From Cricetomys ansorgei (lineage: Eukaryota; Chordata; Mammalia; Rodentia; Nesomyidae), in contig JAMJFZ010001730.1 of assembly GCA_026225945.1 (NCBI GenBank), forward strand, positions 37,501 to 101,500: a stretch of 64,000 nucleotides of DNA. Direction: 5' to 3'. The position numbers were made by a program, and so were the translations under genes. Numbering within the stretch: the first letter of the stretch is position 1; each line of letters starts with the position of its first letter. Positions 21,900 through 33,199 of the stretch are shown in pieces. A model generated the notes under the pieces. It worked only from the letters and a program-made list of their open reading frames with translations, ran no database searches and was not told the origin of the DNA.

Positions 21900-24190
21900 C
21901 ATATTTCCAAATATCCCTAAAACAGTGACAGAGAGAGGCTCCAGCCAGAGCCTCAGATTCAGTTGGATACATCCTCAGAGAATTCAAGGCTGGGATTACA
22001 TGCAGTTATCTTATCCCAAAGCCTCCTCCATGGACCTCTACCTGTTGGCACCTTTTATTAGAGAAAAACCTGATGGGAAAAACCACCTCTCTTTCTCCAA
22101 GCAAAAGAAACTTCTAGAAGGAGAAGCTGACCCGTGCTAGGACCAGTGAACTTTGGCAGAGCGAGACAATGGAGACAGGCCCCAGTGTGGCTGGGATGCA
22201 CACCCATGTGTCTGACAAAGTGGAATCTCTGTGGGCCTATGATGAGCATAGAGGCGGGAGGCTGGGTCAGCATGGGAACCAAGGAAGGGGACCTCTACCC
22301 AGGTGGGGTGCAGTGTCTTTCAGGAGCTAGCCAAGCGGTGCCTCCTCAGCCTCCTCCACCTCCTCAGCTTCCTGGGCTTTCTTGCTGCTATAGGAGGTCT
22401 GTGGCCATCTCTGTCCATAGGCCCAATATCTTTATTGCTAGCCCTTGTCTGATAAGATGAAGGTATTCCCCTGTCTCCTGGACCACCTCATTGGAAAGTC
22501 CCACAGGTATCTAGAACCACCATGTCCAAATCTGAGCCCACTGCCCTTCCTTGCTTCTGCCTCTCAGTTCCCTTCTCAGTGTGTGTGGCCTCTGTCTACT
22601 CCATCACAGTGAATGGACCAGAAAGCAGCCCCACACTGCATCTTCCCTCCTCTGCCTCCCAGTCAATCACCAAAGGCTACTCATCGCTCATCGCTCTTCC
22701 TGCAGCACGGGGACCCACCTCCTTCCTTCCACCTGTCGCCATAGGAACCCAGTCTTCCTAAAGGACTCTGCACCATCCCAACCCCAGGCCTCCCACTGGT
22801 CATTTTCTATCCAGTCTCTTCCCTGCACATGAAAGTCCAATAGCTCTGATGTGCGCCTTCCAGGCACCTCACAGTTCAGGGGTCCTGCTCCTCTCGTTGC
22901 TGCACTAACTAAGGACAGGGCTCCAGTGATTGGGCAGGTCAGCTCTTCTGTCCTCCACCCTCATCCCTACCATCTCCCAGCAGCTTGAAGGTCAACCACA
23001 GAGAATGTCTGGGAACCTTCCAGGCACTCACTCACCTCTAGTCTTGCTATGGTCTTGATCCCTCTGATGGGGATAGTCACTCACTCCTCTTTTCTCACAA
23101 CTTACTTAGCAGGGCACAGCTCAGGAGCCTTGGCAAACCTTTCTCAAGTACCCTCCACTCCCCCACCTCTGCCCATCTCTGCCCACCATACTATTAGATG
23201 GCTGTGTTCTTAGTTGCTCCTTATTTAGCCCTGGACTCTTTGGAAAACAGTCCTGGCTTGTCAAGGTGACTAAGGAGAACTTAAACTTGGAAATTCTCAC
23301 TGGGCTCAGGCTCATGATGGCTTCCTCCTAGGCACTGCCTGAAGTCGCCCTAGTCTAGCTGCTAGCCTGGTCCTATCCTGCCCCTTGGCACCCTCCATGA
23401 GAGGACTTCCGTAAATCCTTGCTCTTGAATCCTCTTCTCTGGGTTGCTTCTGTGGCTCCTACCCTCCCTCAGTCCTCTGATAGATCCACTTAATAACCAC
23501 CAGGGAGATAGAAGCTTGCTCAGGGAACTCAACTGAGAAATTGGGGGCTGGGAGTAGACGCTATGTCGTCTGATCCCAAGGCCTCCCCTCTGAATCCCTG
23601 CCTCAGTGACACCTTTGATTAGCGGAGCCAGCTAGACACTCTTGCCTCAAGCTGGTTCAACCCTGACTGGCATTGCCTCCTTCCCGTCCGTGCTGCATGG
23701 TACAGTGCCACATGTGTCACTTCCCTTCAGCACCTTGTTTCCCTGAGGCTCTGGAATGGGAATGTCTTTGAACCGCCACTAGTCTGGCTCCTCAATGATC
23801 TGTGATTCTGAGTACATTTGTAAATTCTTGAGGCCCAGCCTGGGCCCGCGGCTCAGGGGGCTCTCCGGACATGTGCATGAAATACAGGAATGAACAAATG
23901 GATGAATGAACGCTGTACACTCAGCTCCAAAGTCTTTCTAGTCACCAGGATCTGTATGAAATGACCTGGCAGCCACTCTGCTCTCTGGAACGCAGCCTTG
24001 TGAATGACTCTGATAGCTAGATCCAGCTCCTTCTCTCAGGGCTTTCTAGTTACCTGCCTTGTACCTCAGAGTCACCAAACTCTTCCAGAGACGTCTGCCA
24101 GTTCTGTGTGGATTTTCATTCTTTCACTCTTGTCATCGTTTATCTACTCATCTAACATGGCCCAGCCACCTAACCTCATCTATTCAGTTC
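21900..24190. other. unique sequence, no gene seen
   Basis: About 2.3 kb of single-copy-looking DNA with short C-rich frames and no domain support. It has no young SINE, the longest such gap in the first half of the window. A possible old MIR/L2 tail is seen near 23870-23910. Confidence 0.4.
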
Positions 24191-24193
24191 CAT

Positions 24194-24990
24194 CCATCCA
24201 TCCACCTATCCATCCATCCATCCATCCATCCATCCATCCATCCATCCATCCATCCACCTATCCATCCATCCATCCATCCATCCATCCATCCATCCATCCA
24301 CCCATCCACCCATCCATTCATCCACCCATCCATTCACCCATCCATCCATCCATCCATCCACCCATCCATCCATCCATCCATCCATCCATCCACCTATCCA
24401 TCCATCCATCCATCCATCCACCCATCCACCCATCCATTCATCCACCCATCCATCCACCCATCCATCCATCCATCCATCTACCCACCCATCCATCCATCCA
24501 TCCATCCATCCACCTATCCACCCATCCATCCATCCATCCATCCACCCATCCACCCATCCATCCATCCATCCATCCATCCATCCATCCATCCACCTATCCA
24601 TCCATACATCCATACATCCATCCATCCATCCATCCATCTATCCACCTATCCATCCATCCATCCATCCATCCATCCATCCATCCATCTATTCACCTATCCA
24701 TCCATCCATCCATCCATCTATCCACCTATCCATCCATCCATCCATCCATCCATCCATCCATCCATCCATCCACCTATCCATCCATACATACATACATACA
24801 TACATACAACCATCCATCCATCCATCCATCCATCCATCCATCCATCCATCCACCTATCCATCCATCCATCCATCCATCCATCCATCCATCCATCTACCTA
24901 TCCATCCATCCATCCATCCATCCACCTATCCATCCATCCATCCATCCATCCATCCATCCATCCATCCATCCACCTATCCATCCATGCATG
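24194..24990. repeat. (CCAT)n array, about 800 bp
   Basis: Tetranucleotide array with recurring variant units (CACC, CTAT, CATA, ATTC). The variant spacing repeats, for example 'atctatccacctatccatcc' near 24637 and again near 24717, so blocks of tens of bases were duplicated. CCAT has no stop in any phase, so 300-residue frames appear on + and 140 on -. Confidence 0.98.
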
Positions 24991-25227
24991 CCCATGAATG
25001 CATGAATGCATGCATCTCCTCCAGTAGCACTTTCCTGTGTGCCAGGCTCTCTTCATCTGCCATCTCTGTAACCCCCACAGCTATGAGGAGTTTTCCCTAG
25101 ATGGCCAAGGAGTCATTCCACTGTCTCCTGTCCTTCCCAGAGATGAAGTACAGGTTTCAAAGTCTCTACCAAGGGGTATGGCAGATAGCAAGAAGCCTAA
25201 GATAACTATTGTTGTACAAAGCACTGG

Positions 25228-25350
25228 GTGTATGTAAGTGTGGTGGTACATGCCTGCCATCCCAGGACTCAGAGACTGAGGCAGGAGGATTGTGAGCGTG
25301 GGGTCAGCCTGACCTACAAAGCAAGACCTGATCTCAACAAAGTAAATAAT
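25228..25350 (+). mobile_element. B1 SINE
   Basis: 'gtggtggtacatgcctgcca', 'gactgaggcaggaggatt' and 'gcaagacctgatctcaac' with an A-rich end. Confidence 0.85.
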
Positions 25351-25539
25351 TTTTAAAACTCCAAATCAGAACCAAACAAAAACCCCAAGTTTACCAAGTG
25401 CTTAGGAGATGGCAGGCACTTAATAGTGCTGGGTCAGGCTGGGTGAAAGAAAGGAGGGAAGATTGGTGTCTCAGAGCCACACAAAGGGGCTATAGTCTGT
25501 CTTTTTATCTTGTGTGACAAAAAGATCAGAATTGTCAGA

Positions 25540-25860
25540 ATAGAACTGGGGAGACATATAAGCAATTAATTAGGCCCCTGTCTCAGTGCTCAGTGTTCCT
25601 GGCTTGCCTTCTCCAGCTTGACTTCCAATCTTTCTTAGCTGAGGAGGCGAGGCATCAGGCTTCTGAGATATTTTTTGCTAATGGGCTGAAATATTACACC
25701 CATAATTATAGCCCAGCTGAGTATTATTTTTTTCCTTTTGCTCATTTTGTTTAACATGGCAAACAGTGTATCTGATTACAGCCATTCATGTCTTCCTTAT
25801 GAAACTGGGTTTATCACACTCGGCAGAAGGGATCAGGTGCTACTGGGGAAATTATCTAGA
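25540..25860. promoter_or_regulatory. candidate conserved non-coding element
   Basis: Repeat-free AT-rich block with clustered homeodomain-type cores: GCAATTAATTAG near 25562, CCATAATTA at 25700-25708, and TAATGGGCTG near 25679. No frame is open across it. It looks like a developmental enhancer; this is inference. Confidence 0.42.
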
Positions 25861-26755
25861 CTGAGAAACCTTCTGTGGGCCTCTGGGGGGAAGTGGTGGG
25901 TGGCAGGACACTGCCTCTTAGCATGGAGTGTGGTGGGACAGAGAGGATGAAAGTGTACCTGTTTCCCTTTCTCCACTGTCCTTGCTGGCACATGCCCCGC
26001 CCCCTCCTGCTCCCACCTCCTCCCCTGGCAGCATGCTCTCTTCTTTCTCTTTCCCTTAGACCTTTCCCATGCCAAGTGTGCGGTGCTGGCTGATCCCGTG
26101 TAGTTCTACAGGATACCAAACAAGCTAACAACATTTTGTGCCCTCATAGACTCTTTCTAAATAAAAAGACAGACAAGAAACTATGATTACAATAAAATTA
26201 AAACAATATAATTCCGTGTTATGATGCTACCAGACTTGGAGTCACAGTCTGTACACCAACGAGCCAGGTTCTGCCACCTCCCCTCAAGAAGAAGTTAAAT
26301 AAGTTAATAGGAAAAAAATGCAGAAAAATGAAATGTATTCAAATATGGCCCACTTTGGGAAGAGGAACAAAGAGACCCAGTGTCTCACTTGAAGTCACCT
26401 TTGGTGTTCGACGTGAGGGTAAAATGGGATGACACACTGAGACTCGTGCGTGTGAGCTGTCCAAGTCAAGCTGTGGTCCCAGCTATCACGACCCATCCTT
26501 GTCTGGGCTCCAATGTCCCCTGTAAGGTGGACCATGAGTTGTCAGAACTGTGAAATCTCTTCCTGGGAGACAACCTCCCCCTCTGGATGGTTTCAAGCTC
26601 TACCTCTTTCTTTCTCCCAGCCTGAGATTTCTGGGCACATGGGGGTGGGGCAGAGATTTCCACTTCCCATTAGTTTCAATAGTCAGGTAGTCAGATGAAG
26701 GGACACAGGTGTCTCTTTAGAATACATCCATTTCTGCCAGGCTAGTTACGATGCC
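25861..26755. other. unique sequence, no gene seen
   Basis: No supported gene. Short frames on both strands. Confidence 0.35.
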
Positions 26756-26761
26756 CTGTGC

Positions 26762-26832
26762 ATTAATAAATAATAATAAATGGAATAATAATAATGATGA
26801 TGATGATAATAATAATAATAACAGTAAATAGT
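26762..26832. repeat. (TAA)n/(GAT)n microsatellite
   Basis: Interrupted TAA and GATGAT units. Confidence 0.9.
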
Positions 26833-26877
26833 AAATCACTGTTCCATAAAGTTTATACTGACCACTTAAAATTACAC

Positions 26878-26990
26878 CCCAGGCCTGGCATGGTGGCACA
26901 CATTTGTCATTTGGAAGCTGTGGAAGAGGATCAAGAGTTCAAAGCCAGCCTAGCCTACAGTCCACTGTCTAGCAGAGAACAAATGTACCC
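26878..26990 (+). mobile_element. B1 SINE fragment
   Basis: 'ggcctggcatggtggcacac' and 'gagttcaaagccagcctagc', with an internal deletion. Confidence 0.8.
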
Positions 26991-26999
26991 CTTTCACCA

Positions 27000-27880
27000 G
27001 TGATGATCACCCCTGATATGCTTGCTGTACAGAAGCAATGTCACCTTCTGGAGCAGATATAACTTACTTGATATAGTCATTGTCTGTCTCCTCCTCTGCC
27101 TCCCTCCAACAAAGAGGAGGTATGTTCTCAATGGCACTGGCTTTAGTCACTGGTGTGTCCAGTAAAACAGTCTGTCAGTGTCTCCCAGCCAGGGTGACAG
27201 TTGACCCCTGAGGACATATGACAACATAGGGAGACATTTCAATGATCACAACTGGGAGGAAGTTGTTTGCAGCACCTGGTAAATGGAGTCCTCTTTTGCT
27301 GCTTGGCCTCCCACAATGCACTTCCCCAACCCTTCCCAAATGTCCGAAATGCCAAGACCAGGAGCCCCTGCAGCTGTATGTGAGAAACACTGAGTGCTGA
27401 CTTTACTGAGGAGAAAGCATCTAGTAATGGGGTCTACTGTACCAAAGTGACCTCAGAAAGCCTCCATGAGAAGGGGGCATGCTGTCAGAACTGGGGGACT
27501 CTGTGAAATGCCACCGAAGGCAGTCTGAATGTTATTTTAAGTGAAGTAGGAAGTCACAGGGTCAGATTTGAATGCAAGCTTCTATTTTGAAAGAGAAATC
27601 TGTTTCCCACTCAGGGGCAGCTTGGGGAACTAGAGTGGAAGCAGCGCTCCCAGGCATGAGATGAGACAGTGGCTCCTGCTAGAAATGTGGGGGCTGCTGG
27701 GGACCAGAAGAGCAAGGTAACACATGGGCCAGTCGAGGACATGTCTACAAGATAGAGTCACAGAACTTCCAGTGGATTTGGGGTTACAAAGGGGTGACTC
27801 TTCGATTTGGAAAAGAGAAAAGACATGAAAGAAGGGAAGGAGGAGGGTGGAGGAAGGGAAGGAAGGAGGAAATATGAACA
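27000..27880. other. unique sequence, purine-rich end
   Basis: No gene seen. A GGAAGG-rich purine tract lies at about 27818-27872. Confidence 0.4.
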
Positions 27881-27889
27881 GTCCATCAC

Positions 27890-27983
27890 CCCATGTGATA
27901 TCTTGAATGTCAAGTTGATTGGAATTAGAATCATCATGGAAAGAGAAAAATCATGAGAGTGTTTCCAGAAAGGGTTAACTAAG
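27890..27983 (+). mobile_element. LTR-like copy, 5' part (split)
   Basis: 'gaatgtcaagttgattggaa' through 'tttccagaaagggttaacta' is the start of a plus-strand LTR-like copy like the one at 51488. It is interrupted at 27984 and resumes near 28334. Confidence 0.55.
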
Positions 27984-28333
27984 TGTCCTAGCTACTGCTC
28001 TATTGTTGTTAAGAGACACCATAACCAAGGCAATTCACAAAAGAAAGCACTTGGTTGGGGGCTTACTTACAGTTTCCGAGGGCGAATCCATGACCATTAT
28101 GGCCAGGAGCATATGGCAGCAGGCAGGCAGGCAGGCATGGAGCTGGCGCAGTGTTGAGAGCTTGCATCTGATCCACAAGCGTGAGGCAGAGAGAACCAAA
28201 CACTGAAGCCCATCCCACAGTGACACCCCTCCTCCAACAGAGCCGTCCTTCCCTAATGCTTCTACCAGCTGGGCACCAAGCACTCAAACACATGAGCTCA
28301 TGGCAGTCATTCTCACTCAGACCACCACCGTGC
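27984..28333 (-). mobile_element. rodent LTR-like copy nested in another
   Basis: Reverse-oriented copy: 'tgtcctagctactgctctat', 'agagacaccataaccaaggc', 'caaacacatgagctcatgg' and 'cagaccaccacc'. A (GGCA)n run lies at about 28118-28135. It sits inside a plus-strand copy, giving a relative order of insertion. Confidence 0.7.
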
Positions 28334-28520
28334 GGAAGGAAGGCCTATCTTGAATGTGTGGCACCGTTCTGTGGGCTGGAGTCTTGGGGAAAGAAAACTG
28401 AGCACCAGCATCTATCTTTCTGTGTCCTGACTGCTGCCTTGTACTCCATGGTGGACCTTAGGCACCCTTGAATTGTGAGCCACAATAAACCCTCCCTCCC
28501 TTAAATTGCCTCTTGCCAGT
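28334..28520 (+). mobile_element. LTR-like copy, 3' part (split)
   Basis: 'tgagcaccagcatctatctt', 'tactccatggtggac' and 'gagccacaataaaccctccc' match the 3' half of the 51488-51870 copy, including the AATAAA. Confidence 0.6.
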
Positions 28521-29210
28521 GAGGAAAGTGTATAAGGTACACAAGGAGGACAGTCTGGACTGCAATCTACTCTCGGTCTGGTATTCTTTGTACATTAGAA
28601 CGGATCCTTGCAGACTTGCTGGAATCCCACTTCCTTCATATTCCAAATGTGTGGGAGACACGAGAGCATTCTGTGTAGAGTATCCCAGGGGTATAGAAAA
28701 AACCTAGCCCTGGCTTCAGGAACTTACTTCCTGGAGCAGGAGATGAGCCTGTAAACAACTTGGACAGATGAACTAAATGCTTCCACCAACACTGAAAAGA
28801 ACACAGATGTGAAACCCAGGAAGAACAGGAGCTGGTGCCTCTGGGGAGCAAATTATGTAATCTGACTGCAAGGAATTGATGGTCAGGAGGATACTCAGAA
28901 ACCCAAAGCTCTGAGACAGGAACTCACCTGATTCTGGAGATGGAGACATTTCAGGTTCCTAGTGACCTTGGAAACATCTGAAGGGCATGTGTCCAGGAAT
29001 CAAATGCATATGTGCCCCTATTCCTCACAGGGTTCCTGAATGGTACCAGGGAGAAGAGACCAGCACAGTTCTCAAGAAAGAACCCATCAGAGTGTGTTTC
29101 TAACAATAGCAATGGATTGATTTTTATGACACCATTTAACTGAAGAAGTAGATTTGTTTCTTGATTTTGTTGGTGAGCATATCTGTGAAGGGAAACTGAA
29201 GCTAAGGAAG
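28521..29210. other. unique sequence, no gene seen
   Basis: No repeat family or supported exon recognised. Confidence 0.35.
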
Positions 29211-29314
29211 TGTGAACCATACTGTTGATAATATTGATGACTGATTCCTCCTAGGTGATAATGTTTGTGACACATCTGAGGATTCTGCCATCTGTAACAG
29301 TTATAAGATTGTGA

Positions 29315-29360
29315 CTGTCTTAGTTTCATTTCATGTGGCTGTAATAGAATATCTTCACAA
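29315..29360 (-). mobile_element. LTR-like copy, split by B2 (left part)
   Basis: 'gactgtcttagtttcatttc' starts a reverse-oriented rodent LTR-like copy, continuing after the B2 at about 29521. Confidence 0.6.
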
Positions 29361-29520
29361 GAGGCTGGAGAGGTGGCTCAGTGGTTATGAGCACTGACTG
29401 CTCAGCACACAACACACTTTCTCATTCCAGAGGGATCTTATGCCCTCTTCTGGCCCCCATTGGTACTGCAGGCACATGGTACACATACAGACAGGCAAGA
29501 ACAGGAATTTAAAAAAAAAA
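29361..29520 (+). mobile_element. B2 SINE inserted in LTR
   Basis: 'gaggctggagaggtggctca', 'gagcactgactgctc' and 'atgccctcttctggccccc', ending in an A-run. Flanks 'aatatcttcacaa' and 'aaattcttgacaa' look like a mutated target duplication. Confidence 0.88.
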
Positions 29521-29850
29521 TTCTTGACAAAAGCACCTTAAAGGAGAAAAGCTTTATTTGGCTCACAATTCCAGGTTATAGTTCAACATTGTGTGGAAGT
29601 CAAGGCAGCAAACACTTGAAGCAGCTATCCTATCCAGTTACATCAAAGTCAAGAGCAGAGAGCAGTGAATTAATTACTCATGTGTTCTAGTGCCCTGCTC
29701 ACTTTTTCCTTTTCATTCAAACCATGAAATAGCACTGCCCGCATTCAGCATGGGTCTTCCCACCTCAACTTGATTAAGAAACTTTCTCATAGACATGTCT
29801 ATAGCCAGCTTAACCAGGTGATTCTAGACTGTGTTAGCTGACTGTTAAAA
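29521..29850 (-). mobile_element. LTR-like copy, split by B2 (right part)
   Basis: Carries 'ctttatttggctcacaattc', 'ggtcttcccacctcaacttg' and 'gattctagactgtgttagct'. The same order is seen at 45125-45900. Confidence 0.65.
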
Positions 29851-30149
29851 CCAATCATTACTATATTATTGGTATGGACCAAGTACAATGACTATAATTT
29901 TGCTAGTGACAGTCATGGTGTCAGAGTTAGCAGTTACCGTAAAGAAAATGCTTTTCATAGCATTGATCATTTGGTATGAACGATACTGATAGCAGTGATA
30001 GTGACCATACCGCTTGTGATTAATGGTAGTATCCGTATTTAAATACCATTGGAACTAATATTGCTGATATTGATCCTGTCATTGGTGATGCCGACATCAG
30101 AAATGCTATTGATGTGGGTGATGACATTGAGAGCGATTCAAAGATGTTG

Positions 30150-30430
30150 CATTGGACCAGCGAGATGAATCAGCTGGTAACTATCTGGCAAGCTTGTGGA
30201 CTTGAATTTAGACCCCAGCATCTACATAAAAGCCAGGTATAGAGGCAAGTATCTGTAACTCCAGCACTGGGGAGGCAGAGGCAGGTGCATCCCTGTAGCT
30301 CATTGGGTGGTCAACCTAGATGAATTAATGCGCTCTGGGTTCTGTGAGAAACACTATATCAAAAAATAAGGTAGAAAGCAAATGAGAAGAACACTTGATG
30401 TTGGTCTCTGGCCTCCTTGTACAGACTCTA
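30150..30430 (+). mobile_element. B4/RSINE1-type SINE
   Basis: 'ggaccagcgagatgaatcag', 'agtatctgtaactccagcac' and 'ggtctctggcctccttgtac'. Confidence 0.75.
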
Positions 30431-30534
30431 CTGTGCAACTTGGCGAGACGCACGTAGATGAAGATGGTTATGGTCATAATAATGTCACCTGTGATACAAT
30501 ACTGATGATGGGTAGCACTGTGATTGAAAATCTT

Positions 30535-30765
30535 CTCTGGAAACAGATATGAGTTTGAATCCCAAACCAGGTGCTGACTATCGTGTGGCTTCCAAAAAGT
30601 TACTTAAGCACTTTGAGCCTCTGTTGCCTCCTTTATTAAATGTGAATGATTGGAATGGTGCCAATCTCCTAGGACGGCAGAGAGGGCTAAATAACACCCA
30701 GCCCCAGAAACACTGGCATCTGTAGAACATACCGCGAAGTTAACAGTGCGCTGATGGGGTGGGTG
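30535..30765 (+). mobile_element. MIR SINE remnant
   Basis: 'tttgaatcccaaaccaggtg', 'aaagttacttaagcactttg' and 'cctcctttattaaatgtga' track the MIR consensus order. Confidence 0.75.
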
Positions 30766-30914
30766 AGACGCCCCTGCAGATAACAGCGCTGATGATTCTC
30801 TTGATGATGCAATTAAAGATCATTTATTAGTGATATGACCTCAGTGATTGTGATAAAGCTATTGATAGTGCCGAGGCTGAGAGCCGTGACTATAATTATG
30901 ATCAATGACAACAG

Positions 30915-31020
30915 TGTGGTAGAGTGTTAAAAGCACATCAGACAGAGAGGGCTCAATTTTCAACCCCGCCTCCTCCATCCTCTGTAACCTTGGCCGCATT
31001 ACAGTGCTGGAGGCTAGAGG
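30915..31020 (+). mobile_element. MIR fragment
   Basis: 'gtggtagagtgttaaaagca' and 'ctctgtaaccttggccgca' fit the MIR head and core. Confidence 0.55.
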
Positions 31021-31156
31021 GCCACACAGAGCTTACCTAACCCACCTCCTCAGTTTACAGATGAGGCAGTTCTGGTCCAGAGAGATGAGGAAAGTGGCCA
31101 CAGCTCCCCAGTCTGTCCCTTTCCCTCCTCAGTCTCTCAGATGGATTCCTGTGCTA

Positions 31157-31157
<1 letters not shown>

Positions 31158-31195
<38 letters not shown>
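31158..31195. repeat. (GT)n microsatellite
   Basis: About 18 GT units. Confidence 0.95.
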
Positions 31196-31200
<5 letters not shown>

Positions 31201-31249
31201 AGCATGTGTCCGTGTGCGTACAAGTGCACACATCTCTTAGGCACTTTCC

Positions 31250-31720
31250 CCAACAGCAGAGCAACCAACTGGGCTGATTTGCTAAGAGCCATTTTGTGGG
31301 AAATCGGGCCCTGGGTGTTCTTCAGCAATCTTTCTCTTCTCCGCAGACAAGCGAGGGCTGAGGCTTGCTACCGATTGGCTGTGGCCAGACAAGGAGTTGA
31401 AATGGGTAATATTTGCCTAGTTTTTAATGTCTGGTGTCTACAGTCTGCACGTCCATCATTCCATTATATTGATGACAGGCAGGCCCAAGCCACAGAGAAG
31501 AAACAAATTACCTAATAAATCACGGACCCAGGCTCTAAAGTGGACAGTGTTATTAGACTAAGGGAGAGGGATGCTAAGCGCTAGGTAGGGCTGCCCGTGA
31601 AAATGGTCCAAGCAGGGACTCATCTGTCTATTTCTCCATAAATAATTATACACCACCGATATGCATCTGAGACAGAGCCATGATATGTTATTATTAACTA
31701 AACAGCGGGAGGGAGAGCGT
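31250..31720. promoter_or_regulatory. candidate conserved non-coding element
   Basis: About 470 bp of repeat-free sequence with retained CpGs and AT-rich motif clusters, such as 'ctccataaataattatac' near 31634 and 'gttattattaactaaacagc' near 31687. It holds the splice-bounded exon candidate at 31347-31405. Enhancer or transcribed conserved element; inference only. Confidence 0.45.
31347..31405 (+). other. candidate cryptic/non-coding exon
   Basis: A polypyrimidine tract and CAG ('ctttctcttctccgcag', ending 31346) precede 59 bp followed by GTAATA at 31406. Two reading phases are open through it, but 59 bp is not a multiple of three and I recognise no protein. It could be a lncRNA, poison or decoy exon, or chance. 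Confidence 0.3.
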
Positions 31721-31994
31721 GGCAGCAGGAGAGGGAGCGAGCACAGCGAAACACAGCAGCGCTACTCAGCTTCGGCCATGACAGGTGGGCACACGATGAC
31801 CTAAGCCTCTGTAATTTGAAGGCCCTGGGACCCTCATCCTGGATAGATGCGGGAGAAAATTTTTTTGAGGAAAATAATGAAGGGAGGAGTGGACTAACAC
31901 ATACTAAGTTCCTATTACATCCCAGGGCATGGCTCAGCTCTGTTAACCCTTGATCCACAAAAGGTCTGGTGAGAGGCCCTATGCGCAGCAGACA

Positions 31995-32215
31995 AGAACT
32001 CTGGGCCCATACTACCTGTCTTTGAAATCTCAGTGCTGGGCCATTCTGGACAAGTTACTAAAGTCTCTGGGTCTCTGCTCCCTCCTCTGTAAACTGAGTA
32101 ATATCATGATAGCACTGGTTCCATCCAGTTTGGGGGCAGGGAGGTCTGAGGGCAGGAGAGTCAGTGTTTGCAAAACTCTTAGAAGGGTGCCTACACTGAG
32201 AAACTGCTACATGAT
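31995..32215 (+). mobile_element. MIR SINE remnant
   Basis: 'tctggacaagttactaaagt', 'ctccctcctctgtaaactga' and 'agaagggtgcctac' follow MIR order. Confidence 0.75.
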
Positions 32216-32594
32216 CAGCACAGGCTTGATACATCAGTGGTCCTATCTGGAAGAGGAAAGAATGTGGTGGAGGTTGGGGCAGCATCCCCAAGGGCATAGA
32301 GAAACGAAATAAAGGTGACATTTGAATCAATACCAGAACAGCTCTGAAATCCATACTGTCCCTTACTGTGAACCAGTCCCTTTTGCATCTACATAATTTA
32401 CAAGTTGAAAGCAGCCACATATGATGTACGAAAGGGCCAAGCCACAGTGTCCATGAAACTTTATTTGTAGACACAGGTAGCAGGCAGGATTTGGTGAGAG
32501 CATTCTAAGAATTCCATCTAAACTCCTCTGACAACTGGCCTAAATGATCTGATGCTCCAAAAGGCATTTTCAAATACCTGGAATATATCAACCA

Positions 32595-32625
32595 GACTCC
32601 CCCCCCACCCCCACCCCCAGACACA
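32595..32625. repeat. C-rich homopolymer tract
   Basis: Runs of C with isolated A. Confidence 0.9.
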
Positions 32626-32749
32626 AAGGCCTCTGCCTCCCTGGACTTGGAAATTCCTGCAGGTTAGAAGGGCCTGGGGAGGGAGCCTGGAGGAAGCTGT
32701 GTTCTCAGGGAGCTGGACCAGGAAGCCGTTCCTGCTCCACCAATCTTTT

Positions 32750-32960
32750 GTTAGCTTTGCCTAGAAACCCCATGACAATCCTTTGTGGGTTATTAATAAG
32801 CAACCCGAACCCCATAACCACCCACCACTTAGCTTCCTGGCTTTAATTTCCATGGAGGCTGAAGAGACAGCAGTTAAGGAGTTTCCCTCCAGACAATAGC
32901 AACAAACATCCCTCTCACCCCCTGCAGACACCTCTAAGCAGGGGCTGACATGGCCCCATC
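32750..32960. other. possible conserved block
   Basis: Repeat-free, with 'gggttattaataagcaaccc' and 'ctggctttaatttccatgga'. Weaker than the other candidate elements. Confidence 0.25.
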
Positions 32961-33199
32961 TCTTTAAGTCTCTTTATCTCTCACACACTCAGACCCAGGG
33001 GACTGACCTTGCCAAAGCAGTCAGCAGTCCTGCATGCAGCCACAGCCTACTCAAGAGAGCTTTTCTAGAAAATGTTTTGGGGTCCCTCCTGGCTTCTTCC
33101 CACCCACAGCTCCCATGACCTCTCTGACCCTTCTATTCAGAGATAACAGACAGCCCCCTCCCCACAGGACTTTATCCTGCCTCCACACTGTGGCTCTCC

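Larger units (their letters stand above)
29215..30930. repeat. decayed GAT-rich tract broken by later insertions
   Basis: Separate segments (29215-29275, 29880-30145, 30450-30535, 30785-30910) share dense GAT/GTGAT/ATTGATR words and are separated by an LTR with a B2, a B4-type SINE and a MIR. The simplest reading is one old simple-repeat tract later broken up. The longest remnant is at about 29980-30145. No long ORF. Confidence 0.5.

Noticed and set aside
24004..25005. 333-codon and 312-codon frames, with a 143-codon frame on the minus strand
   Set aside because: Translation of the CCAT array, which has no stop in any phase. No start, splice or domain support.
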